Assembly: GCF_001649575.2 (NCBI RefSeq)
Contig: NC_051441.1
Location: 14,462,018 to 14,526,017 of the forward strand
DNA: 64,000 nucleotides
DNA from: Kryptolebias marmoratus
Lineage: Eukaryota; Chordata; Actinopteri; Cyprinodontiformes; Rivulidae
Direction of reading: 5' to 3'
Shown here: piece after piece, positions 48,485 through 62,114 of the stretch
Layout of the letters: every line of letters begins with the position of its first letter
Position numbering within the stretch: the stretch's first letter is position 1
Made by a program: the position numbers and the translations under genes
Notes under the pieces: generated by a model
What the model saw: only the letters and a program-made list of their open reading frames with translations
What the model was told of the DNA's origin: nothing
Database searches by the model: none

Positions 48485-48950
48485 ATCCCACCCTCAGAGT
48501 ATGTGTTGTGGATGACTTTCAGCTACTACCTTTTCACCTTTTAGTTCGTCATCTGTAAAACTGACTGAGTTATAGCCTTTTTGTATTGGCTGATGTTGAT
48601 GTGGCGGCCATCTTATCTTGACGTGGGTTGACTCCAAAACAAAAAGCTGGATAGGTACATCCAATAAATAATTCCTAAAAGTTACATTAACATATGTGCA
48701 GTGGTTCATGAGGCATGTTGCTAACAGACAGCAGAGTCAAATTCAAATAATTATTGGCAAAATAAAAATAATAATAAAGATATTGTGCAATCTGTTAGCA
48801 TTCAAAATATGTGCTTGAGAAAAGGTCTCCACTACTACCACAACACATTTTAGATCAATATGTGTAAAAATGACTGAGTTATAGTAATTTTTGTGTTTTT
48901 AAGATTAGTTGGCTGTGGCAGACATTTGGAATCAGGTTGACTGATTGACA
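48485..48950 (-). repeat. family A repeat, two degenerate monomers
   Basis: Two inverted units. The first has CAGCTACTACCTTTTCACC, GACTGAGTTATAGCC, GGCGGCCATCTTATC and CATGTTGCTAACAGACAG. The second starts near 48780 with GTTAGCATTCAAAATATGTG and ACTACTACCACAACACATTT and breaks off after GACTGAGTTATAGT. Confidence 0.8.
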
Positions 48951-49659
48951 CGTTTTCTAGTTCGACCTTCCGTGCTTCTCTAGGTGGAAAAAAAAGGCAG
49001 CTTGGTAATTAATTTAGAGAACAGCATGTATTTTTAATAAGCCCTCCTTTGAAGTTGCCACGGATAAAAACAGACATAAAAATTTAAAACAAAAACAGAC
49101 GTACCGATTATGACACATGACAAGCTGTGATATAACACATACATGTGATATGTTAAATTGCAACACTTACACAAGTGTTGCACTTACACTTGCACAACAC
49201 TGTAAACAAATAATGTAACGCTAGTGTCATATTTTAGGTTTGTGCAAAGTTTTATTGTTCTTCTTCTCTCCTTCCTTCAAGCAAAAAAAAAAAAAGCTGA
49301 GAAAACCTTGAAAATGAAATTTAAAATGTTGTTCTTTATCAAAGATCCTGTGCAAGGTGCTGGAATATGTGCTGCATTCAAGCAAAACAGGAAAAAAGAA
49401 AAGTTAAACCACCTCTTTTATTGTAGATGAACACAGAACACACAGGTAGAAGATGGATGAAGTCTGAATAAACTGATCAGCCTAAACAAGAAACAAAAAA
49501 GCTAAACAAACAAGAATACTTACATCGAAAGAAATAACAAGAACTGTCGAGTTCGAGCAGATCCAGTGGATTTAATTTAATCTTAAAATTTCATTTAAAC
49601 TTTAATTCACAAAGCATTGCTTTGTCGCCTGTTTAACATTGAATTTTTGAGGTTGTTTG
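48951..49659 (+). other. intron segment with a small hairpin
   Basis: GCAACACTT (49160-49168) and AAGTGTTGC (49173-49181) form a 9-bp stem with a 4-base loop. A related GTGTTGCA/TGCACAACAC pairing follows. No further gene or element recognised. Confidence 0.5.
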
Positions 49660-49970
49660 CTGGCACATGCAGCAGCAGCAGTTAGCTGTAGCTACACTTC
49701 AGATACAGTCTGGTGTACTTCTTGAAGAAATATAATAACTCTGCCTTAATAACTATGTGGAAAAAACAAAAAACAAACTGTTGCAAGTGTAAAGGTTTAT
49801 AAAATAACATTTGCAAAACTGCTAGTATATATATTTTAAAAAGCTGGAGATGGCAGCAACACACTTTGTTCTTCACCCTGCTCAGATTAGCTGTGAATTT
49901 GGACGGACTTAATCTCTAGTTCTCTATACTGAAGTCGTTTCCTTTCCACAGAATTCCACTAAATTATGTA
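49660..49970 (-). repeat. family B element, one arm and central part
   Basis: GCAGCAGCAGCAGTTAGC, GTGTAAAGGTTTATAAAATA, TTTGCAAAACTGCTAG and GGAGATGGCAGCAAC follow the family B order. Terminal sequence is weak, with only CTTTCCACAGAAT at about 49945 matching the usual end. Confidence 0.55.
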
Positions 49971-52900
49971 GACAAGAAAAACAGAAGAAGAAATCAAGTG
50001 GATTTGAACAAAAACAGAACCGAAACAGACTAAACCAGGTTTACTTCAGTTTTTTTGTCTTAATAGATGGCAAAGACCCCCACTCTCTCCTCTTTCCCCT
50101 GCTCTTCCCCTGTTTCCTTTCACCATTTGTTATATTTAAGGCATTAACATGTCCGCCCTTACTGCTATCAGTTTAACATACTGTCAGCGCCTACATCCCC
50201 TCAGACTGTCTCCCTTTTTCTGTCACCCTCAAATTCTTTTTTCCTCTGGATCCTTTTTCTAAAGGTAGTGTTGCTTCACATGGCGGTTGGCACAAATCTG
50301 AGACTCGAGTCGTTTAGTTCTACAGAACTGGCCCAGTTTAAACCAAATTTGTGACAATTTATAGCTTTTACAGCTGTCATGCATAATGTTTTGTTGAAAC
50401 AGGACATGGTTTTGGTCTAGTCTATTGCGGCAAACAATGCAACGAGGGATAAATAATGTTCACCACACTGGAAATACTCAAGAAGACGTCAATATTTGTT
50501 GTTCTGGTTTTCATAGATACCGGTAAATATGGCTCCAGGTCAAGTCGTCCCTCTGCTAAATACCTTTTGCAGTTTCGGTCAGTACATACTCATATTTCTG
50601 AGGTACAAAAGGATGCCAGCTGCCACTTCAGACCTACCTTGGCTTGCTTCCTGCCTTTTCAGCCAACCTCACGTTCAGGATTTCCTCTACACTTCCAAAA
50701 CGAAGATAAGCAGATTAGGACTAGTTTTTTTTTATTATTTTGTGTGGTTAGACCTGGGTATTTGGAGCTGTAGCCTCGAGGGTTACCTGTACAATGCTGG
50801 ATCTCAAGACAGAAGAAATTTAAAAGTGCAGTTTTTCGTCAAATCAATCATTGAGTGCTGAAAATGGTTGCTGGGATGTGCTTTCTCTACAAGCAGCATC
50901 TGATTCAACACACTAAGAGTCTGTGCCAGGCACATGCGTGTTACAGGAATCAGAGACCTTTCTCATTTTGCTGCAGGATGAAGAATCTCTATTCAGCTGC
51001 CAGCAATGATAAAAAGACGCATTAATGCAAATTAATGCACATCACCGTAGCTATGTCCATCCATCTATTCCCTGGCACACCTATCTGCACAGCTACTGAG
51101 CCATTACGCACATGCTCTCTGAAGGTAATTGTTGTGACAGAGTGTGAGCACTTACTGTTTTTAACATTTATCATAAATAGTAGTTACAAAAATATGAGAA
51201 TTCCACTTACAGTATATCATAATGTGCACGTTTGCTTGGAGGTGCACGCCTTGTGTATTGTCCTGTACCATTTGGGTACAAACCATCAACTGGTGGGTAC
51301 AAAACGCCAACAGCTGGGTATGAAGTGGGTGTACAATTTAGCAGGGGAATGAATTGACCAGCACCTGTAAATACAGCTAGTATCATGGCCGTAGTCAGCA
51401 TCTTTCGTATATATCTCTTTGACTGATTGGCTTGCCTGGCTGAAACTGCCTGATGTTTAATTTACTATCACATCTTTTACTCTTGTGCAGTTGCACCGGC
51501 GTCTGGTTTTTACTTGGCTGAGGCTGACTTGGGATGAGATGGGTGTCCTACATTACAGCTGCAGCCAAATTTAAAGAAGAGGAGGGAGGAGGAGGAGGGG
51601 TGCTCCTTTTCATTCATTCAGCTTTAATGTTGAGCAGGATGACTTGGCTGCATCCATTTTGACTGTGTGAGAGTGTTTGCCTCACAGCCAGCCAGGTGAA
51701 CAAAGACTAGTTCACATGAGAAAATGTTACTGCTGAGATTTAAACTGCTAAAAAAAAGAAGAAGAAAAAAAGCAGCATATAAAGGATTTGTCGACAAAGG
51801 TATATCTACTCAGGCAGGTTTTATCGGGTTGTGTTGCACCATCTACGCTCTGTTTGTGGTTGAGTGTCAGGAAATGAATCAACCAGTAGCCACCACCGCA
51901 GAAGCTCCCCCCTGTGTACAGCAATGAATCAAGAATGGAACTAACACAAAACCTGCGCTAATACGGCTGGATTTTCCAGTCGTTTCGTGTACTGTGATTA
52001 CAGAGTCGAATCCAGGGCCGTTTTTTTCCTAAGTGTACCTTCATGGTTTCACACAGGAGCCACATGCACGCTGAGCCATCTTGCACCATGTTGTCGTTAC
52101 ATTTAGAGCAATGTTGTGCTGGCCACTTCGAACATGTGCTGTGATTTGCTCCGCCGCTCTGGTGTAATGTGTGCAGCGTGTGGCTCAGACTATATAATTC
52201 ATAGACATATGCACTCTTCCCTTTGAAATTTATCCATAATTGATTCTGCCTTCCCAATGTAGAGATGGTTAGCAGGCTATCTATCTCTGTGACTCACTGC
52301 TGTGTGTGAGAGAGAGTGCTTTCGAGCATCTGGGTGTGTACACTTGTGTGGAAAAGAAGAAAAAAAAAGAAAAGAGAGACTTGAAAGAGGTTGGAGAATG
52401 ACTCCTAATGTGAGAAAAGAGCATGGCGCAGTGCAGTGTAAAGTGCAGTCTCTCTCCTCTCTCTCCCCATCTCCCTCTCCCCTTCTTTCAAATGCCTTCC
52501 TCATGGGCTTCTGAGGGAAACAAAGGAGCTTTACTCACCTCTCTCCCCTGCTCTCTTTCCCCCTCCTTCCCTCTCTTCTCTTATCCCTCCTTACCACCTC
52601 CTCCCGCTTTATTTCTTTGGCTACATTTCTGTTATTTTTTGTTCTTTTACTCCTGCTTTCTTTCTCTCTTTTTTCCCCTCTTGCTTTTTGGCTGTTTTAG
52701 TCGACAGTTAAAAACCGGTCCTCCATCACTGGTTTTGGAGCCATCAAAGTACTCTTAACAGACTTGCCAACATATCTATTTGATATATTCTATTTTTTTA
52801 ATCATTATTTATATACACATGATTTTAATTTGTGTAATCCAGTGAACAAAGCAGTTTTATGCTATTGGTGATGTGCTTTTGCTATTGATTGTAGGCTAGT

Positions 52901-53339
52901 CAGCAATGCAACACAGGCCGGGATAAAACTTGTCTAAAAGCTGGTCTTACAATGTGAGTTGTGATGGTTGTAAAAGTAATTAAAGTTTAGGAAAAATTTG
53001 TGATGGGAGTTCCAGCTCCTTTCCAGGATCTGGACCATGTGGGTTAAGGTCACGAAAAAGACCTTGCTTTCAGCTCTCAAATGGCTTTTCATTTAGTACT
53101 ACGTCTGGGTTTTTCAGACTTTTTTTGCCCTCCTAACCTCATTATCTGAAAAATTGACTGCGTTATTTTGTAAATTTACCAAGATAAGATGGCTTATTTG
53201 GTTCCCAAATCACTTTTCACATGTAGATGTTTGGTGGCCAAAAGACAGAAAGGAGCACAAATTCCCATCAATAGGAAAAGGTGTCCTGTAGTGTTGGAGG
53301 AGCTGAACTAGTTTTCAGTGGATTCCAAGCAATAATATG
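49971..53339 (+). other. intron segment, mostly unique
   Basis: No exon or clear mobile element. A short imperfect tandem (GGGTACAAA(C/A)-type, about 23-base period) lies at about 51276-51325. The T/C-rich tract at about 52440-52700 explains the Ser/Leu/Phe-rich frame at 52423-52758. Confidence 0.5.
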
Positions 53340-53502
53340 GTGAGTTGTTGTACTGGGACCCAAAAGCAGACACACAGGTGGAAAACCAATAACTTTATGA
53401 ATAAAACCCAATGCAAACCAATAGATATGCAGCGAGGCACAGAACCCAGGAGAAACAAAAGTATCTAACAATGGATTGTGGAAAACAAGGTGTATGCACA
53501 TA

Positions 53503-53552
<50 letters not shown>

Positions 53553-53640
53553 CCCACACACATACTGGTAAAGTTGACGATAACATGGAAACAGGTGGTG
53601 GGTGGACAGTAGAAACAAGGGCAACTAGGGACATCTAGTG
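53340..53640 (-). mobile_element. possible LTR fragment with embedded (TA)n(CA)n microsatellite
   Basis: GTACTGGGACCCAAAAGCAG near the left edge and GGACATCTAGTGGTTATAAC near the right edge resemble LTR ends and internal words of fish LTR elements in minus orientation. A microsatellite of TA then CA units occupies about 53499-53552. No clear TG...CA ends or target duplication were found, so this is tentative. Confidence 0.35.
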
Positions 53641-56410
53641 GTTATAACAATAAGAACAAAACCTAAACCAATACTACTAACCAATCAACCAAAACTAATC
53701 TAACCCCTAAAGAAACTTAGCTATATCAAACGAGCTGAACTCAAAAGAACAAAACTTAGACAAAGAGTCAAGTTCACAACAAACAAAACAGTCAAACAGA
53801 TGGAAATTAGAAGAACTACAATTATTAGATGGTGTTTGGTACTGCTTGAGATACCCAAATAAAGACATATAAACAGCTAACTGGCGTTCAGTCACAAAGA
53901 TGACCTGAATACATACTTTAAGTGGTCAAATAAAAGAAAACAGGAAGACAGGATCAGATGAATTAAGTATTAAGTTTTAAAAAGCTTTGAAATTTGTCTT
54001 GAGTTGAGGGCTTCAGTATTCAATGCATGTTGACAAGCACAGTTAAGCATATTGCCTATGACATAAGATAGTTACATAACTCTCAAAAGGATAAAAAAAA
54101 TTTTGTCATGGAGAACCAATTAGGAGCTAAAGCTAATTTAGCAGCCTTCCGCTATGTTGAAGAAATTTGACACGGTCTCTCAACATTTTTTTTTCTTGTT
54201 TTACAGTTGAGCTGTGTGAAGCTGTTAACAGTGGTTTCTTTTTTGTATTAAACAGTGATCATAGCAACTTCAGCTTTGAGAATCAGAAAAAAAAAACCTG
54301 CTGAATCAAGTTAACAGCTACTCAGAGCAGGGCTGTTCAAGAGCAAATACCAGCCTTTTAAAACCACTCAAACTCAACTTTGCAGTTCAACCAAACTACT
54401 TTATAAAGAGAGGGATAAGAGGATATCTACATGAACCAGATACCCACAAAGAACTATTTAGAGAGATGAAACACCTCCTGGAGAACTCGGCTAATCAGCA
54501 CTGAGATATTTTTAGCAGCTACAGTTAGCACAGCATCACTTTGTTGTTTGGTTGATAAAATAGAAACAAATAGCTGTCTCATGCAAAAGTAACTTAATAG
54601 TCTGATATTCTGATATATGAGCTGCTATTTTATTTGGGGCAGTACAATATGGAAACCCAAGGGTTCTGAGCAGAGGTTATTTGGTTGGAAGTGTGTAAAG
54701 GTTCACAAACTGTAAGACTATTTGGAGTTTTTTTTTTTTTTTTAAAGATCAAAGAGTATACCTAAAGTTTGATTATTAAAACTGACATTTTTAGGGTATG
54801 TGAGTGTTATTTATCTACAGTCCAGACAGCTACTGAACACATTATAGGGTTTTCTAATTATTTTTGCTTTTATCAGAGCCATTGCTTAGCCTTTACTGCA
54901 TGGAAAAGTCTACATTGATAAGAGGTAGAGAAACATGGTGATGTTAAAATTGTACTAAAATCTGGGCCTACCACTAAATGGCGGATAAATGTACCTATCA
55001 TTTTTGAATGGTATCTCAGGATGTAATTTGACTATCAGACTTTTCAATTTAAGCAGTTCTACTCAAATAAGTTCAATTTTTAGACACTGAAGGTACTTCC
55101 CCACCTTGGGGACCAGGACGGGGCTTAGAGTCCCAATCAGAAAGCCTCTGGGTCAAGTAGAAGAGCTGAGTTATGAGTCCTTGTTAGGCAAGGTAATTCC
55201 AGGGGTAATACTGAGGTGAGTTTGGGTCTTCGTCAGCGCTTGAGTGGTTGGGCTGATGGCCCAAAAAGCTAACGACTCCATCTGCGCTGCTCACACATCA
55301 TTAAAACCACAGCTGGAGATACACCTCTAAATGTTTGTGTCACTCTTGCTGCTTCTTTTCATTGTAAAGTGGAAATACTTTAGTGGTGTGAAAGACAAAC
55401 GTATTGGCTCACAAACAGTCAAAAAACAAAGAAAAGAACATGTTCAGTGTGACTTTATTAACATATGAAATCAGACAGTTCTGGTTATGCATCCCTTGGT
55501 TTTAATTGTTAATGTCGCCTCCCTCTGATGCTGGAACAGCTTGATACATATTTTCAGCCTTATTTGGCTCTCTTTCTTCCTTTTGCCTGCTGCCTCTGCA
55601 TCTATTTTTTCTTTTTCACTTGCATTATCGGTCTTGTTCTCCTCCTCTTTGTTTGTCGGTTTATGTCACTGTTTACTTTTTTTCCTGCATCTATTTTTCA
55701 TAGACCCCTCCCTTTCCCACTTCTCTGGCCTAATTTTCTGGTTTTCTTCTCTGCACAGCCATTGCAGGATTTTCATGTCGCTCTACCTGCTTACAGCACT
55801 GCTGCAGCATTGATTTTGCACCCATTAGTTTCATCACTAATAGAGTCTGAATGCTAATAAATGTACATGTATACGCAGTGTTGTGTACTTTGTGCATTTT
55901 ATGTGACAATTTGTTTTTCAGCTTAATTTCAGCAATGAGAGCTGCATAATTATAACAGTGTTAGTGGAAGTTGAGGGTTTTAGAATTTTTATGAGTGATT
56001 TAGGACTTTGATGAGGAGCAATATTCATAACCTCATTTTCACATATAATGCAGTGCAATAACCCAACACAATATTTAAAGGTTTATAAATTACAGAGCAG
56101 TACTAGAACTAATTTCAAATCAAAAGCTTGAGAAAAAAAATAGTGTATAATATAATGTAACATGATTTTACATGTTAAAAAAGGTAAAACATTTGGTTAC
56201 CATGTTACTTCTATATGCAATTTAAAAGATCAGAAGTATAATTATAGGAGCAACAACATCTAATGAAGACCATTTACCATGTTGATGATATCCAAAGTTG
56301 AGATCAGTAGAATATGAATCTCATCATTTTAATGAAAAACACAGACAACAAATGTCATTTATTATGGAATCAGAATAGCTTCCACATAGTAAATGTGTCA
56401 AAGGGATACT
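53641..56410 (+). other. intron segment without recognised genes
   Basis: AT-rich, with a T run near 54728-54743. 55528-55857 contains overlapping hydrophobic frames caused by T/C-rich sequence. No homology recognised. Confidence 0.5.
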
Positions 56411-56523
56411 TTCAATCTTTTAAAGTGAGGTTTTGTGAAAAGGTTACAAACAAATATGATCTTCCCTCATTACCTGCTGTGGATAACTATAGCATTTTAC
56501 TAATCTTATGGTTTCTAAAATAA

Positions 56524-56566
<43 letters not shown>

Positions 56567-57185
56567 AAGACAGAACAACTTAGTTTGCATGAGAATTATT
56601 GTGAAAGATAACACCAAGACAGTTTTGTGTAATGTTTTGACAGGGAGTCTAGATGGTTTGCTGCACAAGTCAGGGCCAAAAATATATACCTGTCTTTTCA
56701 ATATTAGGTCAGGATAAGAATAGAAATTTAAATTATGTCTACAAATAATATGACCCATGGGTAGCATGTGAGTGGTGGGTGAATAACAGAAAACCAAGCA
56801 CAAATCCCTGTTGCACCCCACAGGTTACCAATAGCAACCGTAAATGATTGTTCAAGGACTTCAAACAGTTTTAAGACTACATCAAAGATCAGTTTAAGGT
56901 TATGGTTATTTGCAAGCACAGTTAGAGGAGGCAATAGCACTCCTAGGAGGAATCTCAAAATTTCTTTGTCAGAATACCCAAGTGATATGAAACTGATAGG
57001 GATGTAGGGGTGCATACAACGTTTTTGTCACTGGCATTTCTTTGAGATGACAACAATCTAATTTAGTCAAAGTTCTGCTCTGACTAGCCATTAGCTTATC
57101 AATCCTGTCAGAATTAAACTTTTTTTTCAAACTGAGGTCATAAACTTTCCACAGACCCTCATTTATAAAACTGAACCATTCTTTA
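56411..57185. repeat. family B MITE-like element with both arms and a (TA)n insertion
   Basis: The left end reads TTCAATCTTTTAAAGTGAGG, then TTTTGTGAAAAGGTTAC, ATTACCTGCTGTGGATAAC. A TA run of 37 bases lies at 56527-56563. The inverted right arm at about 57090-57185 has TTAGCTTATCAATCCTGTCAG, TCAAACTGAGGTCATAAAC and TTTCCACAGACCCTCATTTA. No coding capacity. Confidence 0.65.
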
Positions 57186-59354
57186 ATTACTTGAATGTTT
57201 AGGTTTTAGAAACAACACTAAATTTGAAAACTGCACTCTAATAGAAACGACTGCTTCAGCTGGTGCTGAAATATAAATGAAGTTAGCTGCCCTTTGAACA
57301 ATTTACATCTGGCCTTTTGTTTTAATCTGACTCAAACTGTTCCTGCAATAAGTTTTTATACCCATAACAACCTTTTGTCAGGCTCCATCCCATGCTCTAT
57401 TATAACTTCCTGCAGTCATCTCCTCTGGAAATTGCACATACAAAGACACACACACACATACACACATGCACACACTCATGGCCCTTAGCAGACAGGAGCC
57501 CTGTGGCATTTGTGCTGACTTTGCCATTATTACAATATCGCCATTGTTGAATACTTCACTGCAGACATTTTGATGTGAACACGCACGCACATCCAAAGTT
57601 TATTTCTGTCCACTGGCACATGTGTCGCACATGCCCACAGAAGCTGTTTGCCGTGTAATAATACACATATATAGTCACATGGGAGTGACAACTGCAACGC
57701 TCAGTGCCCTGTGTGAAATGCACAGCAGTTAACCAGTCAGAGTACATCAATCCTTCCACCCCAATGCTAGCTCCTGCATCCCTTGTCTCTCATCACTGTA
57801 TGTTAATTAATTCATCGAGCTGCTTATTTCCATGCATGAAGAATGTGGTGTATTATCTGTGGGAGGCTTCATTCTGTAGGTGTACAATCTGCAAATTTAA
57901 GATTTTTTTTTTAAGTCCAATTTTGATTTTATGTTTCCCAAATATGTAACCACTTTTGGTAACGCTGGGTTAGCACTAAAGCAGAAAATGTCAAAACTAG
58001 CAAATCTGTCCCTGTCGAAAGGTAACGATTTCCTTGTCTCAGCACTATTTAAACTCCTGTAAGTCGTTTTCACACATAAACTTCAGACAATTTTCCAGAG
58101 AATCGGTTTCTGCAGTGGCCCCATTAACACATACACTAGACAGCAGGAGCTTGTCAGTGGGGGAGTGGATTCTCATTATCTGAATTATTCTGGAGTGGCA
58201 CCTGGATGGAGAGCATAGGAGGCAGGGCATGATGCAAATAGTACCCTGCTAAAAACTGCAGTCGAGCATGGTGGATAATTCTTCTGACATATTTAAAATT
58301 ATGACTTTTAGTTGAATTCCACAACCCATATATTCTGATATAATGTGCAAAGGTCTTTAGTCATCTCTCATGTGTTTATATTTTGCTTTCAAAGAACCAG
58401 ACTTTTACATAATCTTTTAAAGTGGTCTTGATTAAAAGTTCTCGAGGATTTCTGAAGATCTGTCAAAGTTTTTCTTTGGACTTTGGCTATTTTTACTCCT
58501 TTTAATTGCAGCACCTGATCCTTTTCAGATGATTTTATTTGTTTGTTCAGCCACTTAACTCTGACCCATGAATTATTCAAGCTTTAAAAAGCTGCTAAAC
58601 TCAAGGGATGAACCAGTGTTGTGTTGACACATAACAAACAACTTAGTGAAAAGCCAATTTTAAATGAACTCTTTAAACACTTTGTTACCAGTAGACTGTT
58701 TCAGTTTCTTCCCAGTTCTTCATTTACATTGATGTAAAATGCCAAAGATTGGACAGTTAGACTCATAAAATAATATTTTAGCACCGACAAGGTGATTATC
58801 CGAGATTTATAAGATGAAAACTTAAAAGAAGATTATCAACTAAAAAAATTATGCATCTCTCAGGTCTTATGCATCAGGTCATTATTTGATTTTCTTTCTT
58901 GTTTCCTGTAAACATGACTTTCAGATTTTGTTCTTCTGCTGTAAAAAGTTCGTTTATCTTACACTTGTTAATTTCCCTCATGTTTTAAACTCATATTGCA
59001 CACTATGTTGTCACGTTTGGGTGCAAGAACAAAAATGAATACATCTATATAAAAATTTCTGCCACATTAACAAATGTCTAAAAACAATGTATGAACATGT
59101 TAGAAAAAGATGAACCATTATTAAATTATGAAGCTGCTCTTCTAATGATTACATTGTTCTACAACAGGCCATCTCTTTGGGACCTCTTTCAGACCTAATG
59201 TTATGTAGGTAGTAGGGCTATTTAAAAAAAAAGTGATATATTTGATGTGGACAGTTACATCTTTAGGTGCAACTAAAAGAAAATCATAAAAATGTCATGG
59301 CTGGAGTGCAGCAATGATGGCTTTATGAACAAAATGAGTTGTTTTATCAAAACA
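57186..59354 (+). other. intron segment; possible unclassified repeat at 58380-58900
   Basis: A (CA)n run lies at about 57446-57470. The part at about 58380-58900 gives the impression of a dispersed fish repeat, but no second copy occurs in this window, so it cannot be supported from the sequence alone. No exon recognised. Confidence 0.35.
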
Positions 59355-60115
59355 AAATGAGAAGGAACAAAAAAAATGGAAGGAAGGATGGTAAAACAAG
59401 AAAAAGCAGGAAGGGCTATGAGAAGGAAGGAACGGAAGAAAAAATAAATTAGGGAAGGAATGAAGGAGTGAAGGAATAAAGGAAAAGAAGGAAGAAACAA
59501 AAAAATGAAGGAAGTGATAAACGAATAAAGGAAGGAAGTTATGAACAAAAAGAAAGAATGCAATATACGAAAACTAAGGAAGAAAGGAAGGATGGGAGGA
59601 AGAAACGAAGGCAAAAAAGGATAAAAGAAGAAAATAATAGAAAAGCACAAGAGAGAAGGAAGCAAATACCATATGAACAAAGTAAGTAGGGAGAAAAGAA
59701 AGATGAAAGGAAGTAAAAAACAAAGAAAGGCAGGAAGGGATAAACAAACATAGGAAGGAAGAAAAAATAAAGAAAGGAAGGGAATAATAGAGGATAGAAA
59801 GAAGGAAGGAATAAACAAAGGACAGAAAGAAGAAACAAAACACAAATAAAAATAGGGAAGAGATGTACAAAGAAAGAAAGGAAGGGACTCACAAAAGAAA
59901 GGAGGGAACATATGAATAAAGTGACCAGGGAAGGCTATAAGGAAGAAAAGAAGGCAGGTAGGATAGATACAAAAAAGGTGGGAAAGACAGAATTAACAAA
60001 GGACAGAAAAAAGAAAGAAGGGATAAACAAAGGATGGAAGACTTAAAGAAATAAACAAATGAGCAAACAATGGAATGAATAAAGGAAGGAAGACAGGAAA
60101 GACAGAAGAGACACT
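59355..60115 (+). repeat. long GGAA/GAAA purine tract (degenerate microsatellite)
   Basis: About 760 bases made almost wholly of A and G, built from imperfect GGAAGGAA, GAAGAAAC and AAAGGAAG words. The opposite strand produces an artificial 212-codon frame (59273-59911) of Phe, Leu, Ser and Pro with no protein homology. Purine/pyrimidine tracts of this length can adopt triplex structures. Confidence 0.93.
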
Positions 60116-62049
60116 TAGGAAAATGACTATTTGTATTGACTCTACTGAAGGACCTCAGCTAAACGTAAATCAATAAAGAGTTAATAACTGAAGAAAATAA
60201 ATAGCAGCTCGTATTATTCAAATCAGACTTCCAGGTGTTATGTCAGAGAGCCAACACCTGGCATTAGGTGTAATTGAATCTGCTAGTGATTTGATTAATC
60301 ACTTCAGTTATTGCATTTAATAACTGTTCTCTGATTACATATATATCAGTTATTTTAGGTCAATTAAATGCTGCATTGTACCAAGCTTCAGGGGATTATT
60401 CACCATATTTTATTGTCTATCTTCTTCAAAGTTCTCGATTGAATGCCATGTCTTCATGCCTTGTTCTTCAGGTACTTTATTGTTCCTGAAGCTCTCTCAG
60501 TCGCCCAATCCCCCCCCACACACACACACACACTCACCCACCCACCCACACCCTTCCTCCTTAACTGTTGCTGAAGCCACTGCAAGGCCCTGAACGTGTT
60601 CCAAATGAAATTGCCTAAGCCGCAGCATAAGATATCTATCAAAGCACACCGGCATCGCAGGAGCAAAGAGAGCTTCTTATTAAATCACATTAGCTCCATC
60701 GATTTCTGTGTTGGCTCGCTCGACTTTTTGTCTCTTTCTCCAAATGAGCTTTTAACTCGTGGCTTGCTGCAGCGTTTCTTAGAGTATTACAGCGGACAGA
60801 TCTTAATGTGTTTCATCTGTGTAGTTTTGAACTGATTTGTTTTCTTAAAGATTTCACGTTTGTGCTTTTTTTCTTTCTGGACTTGAGGTATTGTCTTTGC
60901 TTGGAACTAAAATGGAAATATGAAGAAAAGTCACCAACCTAAAGTTTGTTCATAGCTTTAAAATGTAAATGTATTCAGCAGCTCCCTCTAGAGGTCAGAG
61001 CTTTACTCAGACTGAGGTGATTGAGTGGAATGCAGACAGTGGAATGTACATATCTCAGTTAAAAAAGGTAAATGAGGATTTAGTGCAGATTTGTGTCGAG
61101 CAGTGGTCACACAGTTGCCTTCTACCTTGCATCACCTTTCCATGTGAGTGATTTTCCTGCATTATTTATTGGCGCTTATGCACGCAGCTGTCTGCATGTA
61201 TGGATTTATGAGTCTGCGTTTACAGCCGGCGATGACTGCGCTGAGATTAAGACACCCCAGGTCAGACAAGCTAAGTAAAAGATCACTGAGTGACAAATGT
61301 AAAAGTCCTGTTGTATTGTCAAGCACATCACTCTGCAATTCCCAATGATGTAGACATCAATGGGAGGGGAATCGATAGGTGTTCTTTATTGACAAATCTA
61401 ACAGGCTTCCAGTCCCCAGCTGACCCTGTGAACCAATATGAACAGGGCAGGGCAGCACAGCTGTCACATGGAGGGGATAGCATCACATAATTAAGAAGTT
61501 TTTCTTGTGTTTTAAGGATATTTTAAATCGGTGAAAACATTTAGCAGTTTTAAATATCAAAACAAATGTATTTAATTGTGTTTTAAAGCCCCAGGCCTTA
61601 ATGAGTATCACCTTCAGGGCCATTTTACCCAACTAAACATTACGCTACAAATACTGATCTTGATACTTACACAGTAATAAACAGGAGATAAAATCAAAGG
61701 TAATTGGACTTATTTCATTGTTGAAGGTGTTTCACTTCTCATCTGAGGATGTTTGAATCAAGATTTCAAAGAGAAAAGAATAGTTTTATGTTTTTAAATT
61801 GATTTGTTAGGAATGGGCTACAAAAGAAAATTAGTTACAAAACACAAGTTGTTTTTGATTTGTTTTTTGTTCCAGTTATTGACAGCTTCAGGGCCATTTC
61901 TCAAGTTCGGTGCAGTTGTCCTGCACTGATTACCGTTCTGCTACAAACAAAATAGTTTACTTTGATGGAATCTTTTCTGCTCTCTTCTTTAAATTCCCAA
62001 TACCAGGGCTTTTGGATTTAAGTGTGTAAAAAACATGGTATTTTAAAAG
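60116..62049 (+). other. intron segment, part possibly conserved
   Basis: A stem of CCAGGTGTT (60231-60239) and AACACCTGG (60253-60261) with a 13-base loop is present. A C/CA-rich simple repeat lies at 60510-60552. 60555-60830 is non-repetitive and GC-balanced, a conserved non-coding candidate. GAAGGTGTTTCACTTCTCAT near 61724 resembles a word common in fish transposons, but too little surrounds it to classify. Confidence 0.4.
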
Positions 62050-62114
62050 GGATCATTCAAATCTATCTACAACATGTAAGATGTTATTTGCTAGTAAACT
62101 TTCCCCAGACCCCC
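62050..62114 (-). repeat. family B terminal arm, cut by the adjacent LTR-like block
   Basis: TCTATCTACAACATGTAAG, ATGTTATTTGCTAGTAAAC and TTTCCCCAGACCCCC match the family B right arm. It stops abruptly where the LTR-like block at 62115 starts. Confidence 0.5.

Noticed and set aside
59273..59911. 212-codon open frame on the minus strand
   Set aside because: It is the pyrimidine strand of a GGAA/GAAA purine tract; the product is only Phe/Leu/Ser/Pro-rich low complexity with no domain.
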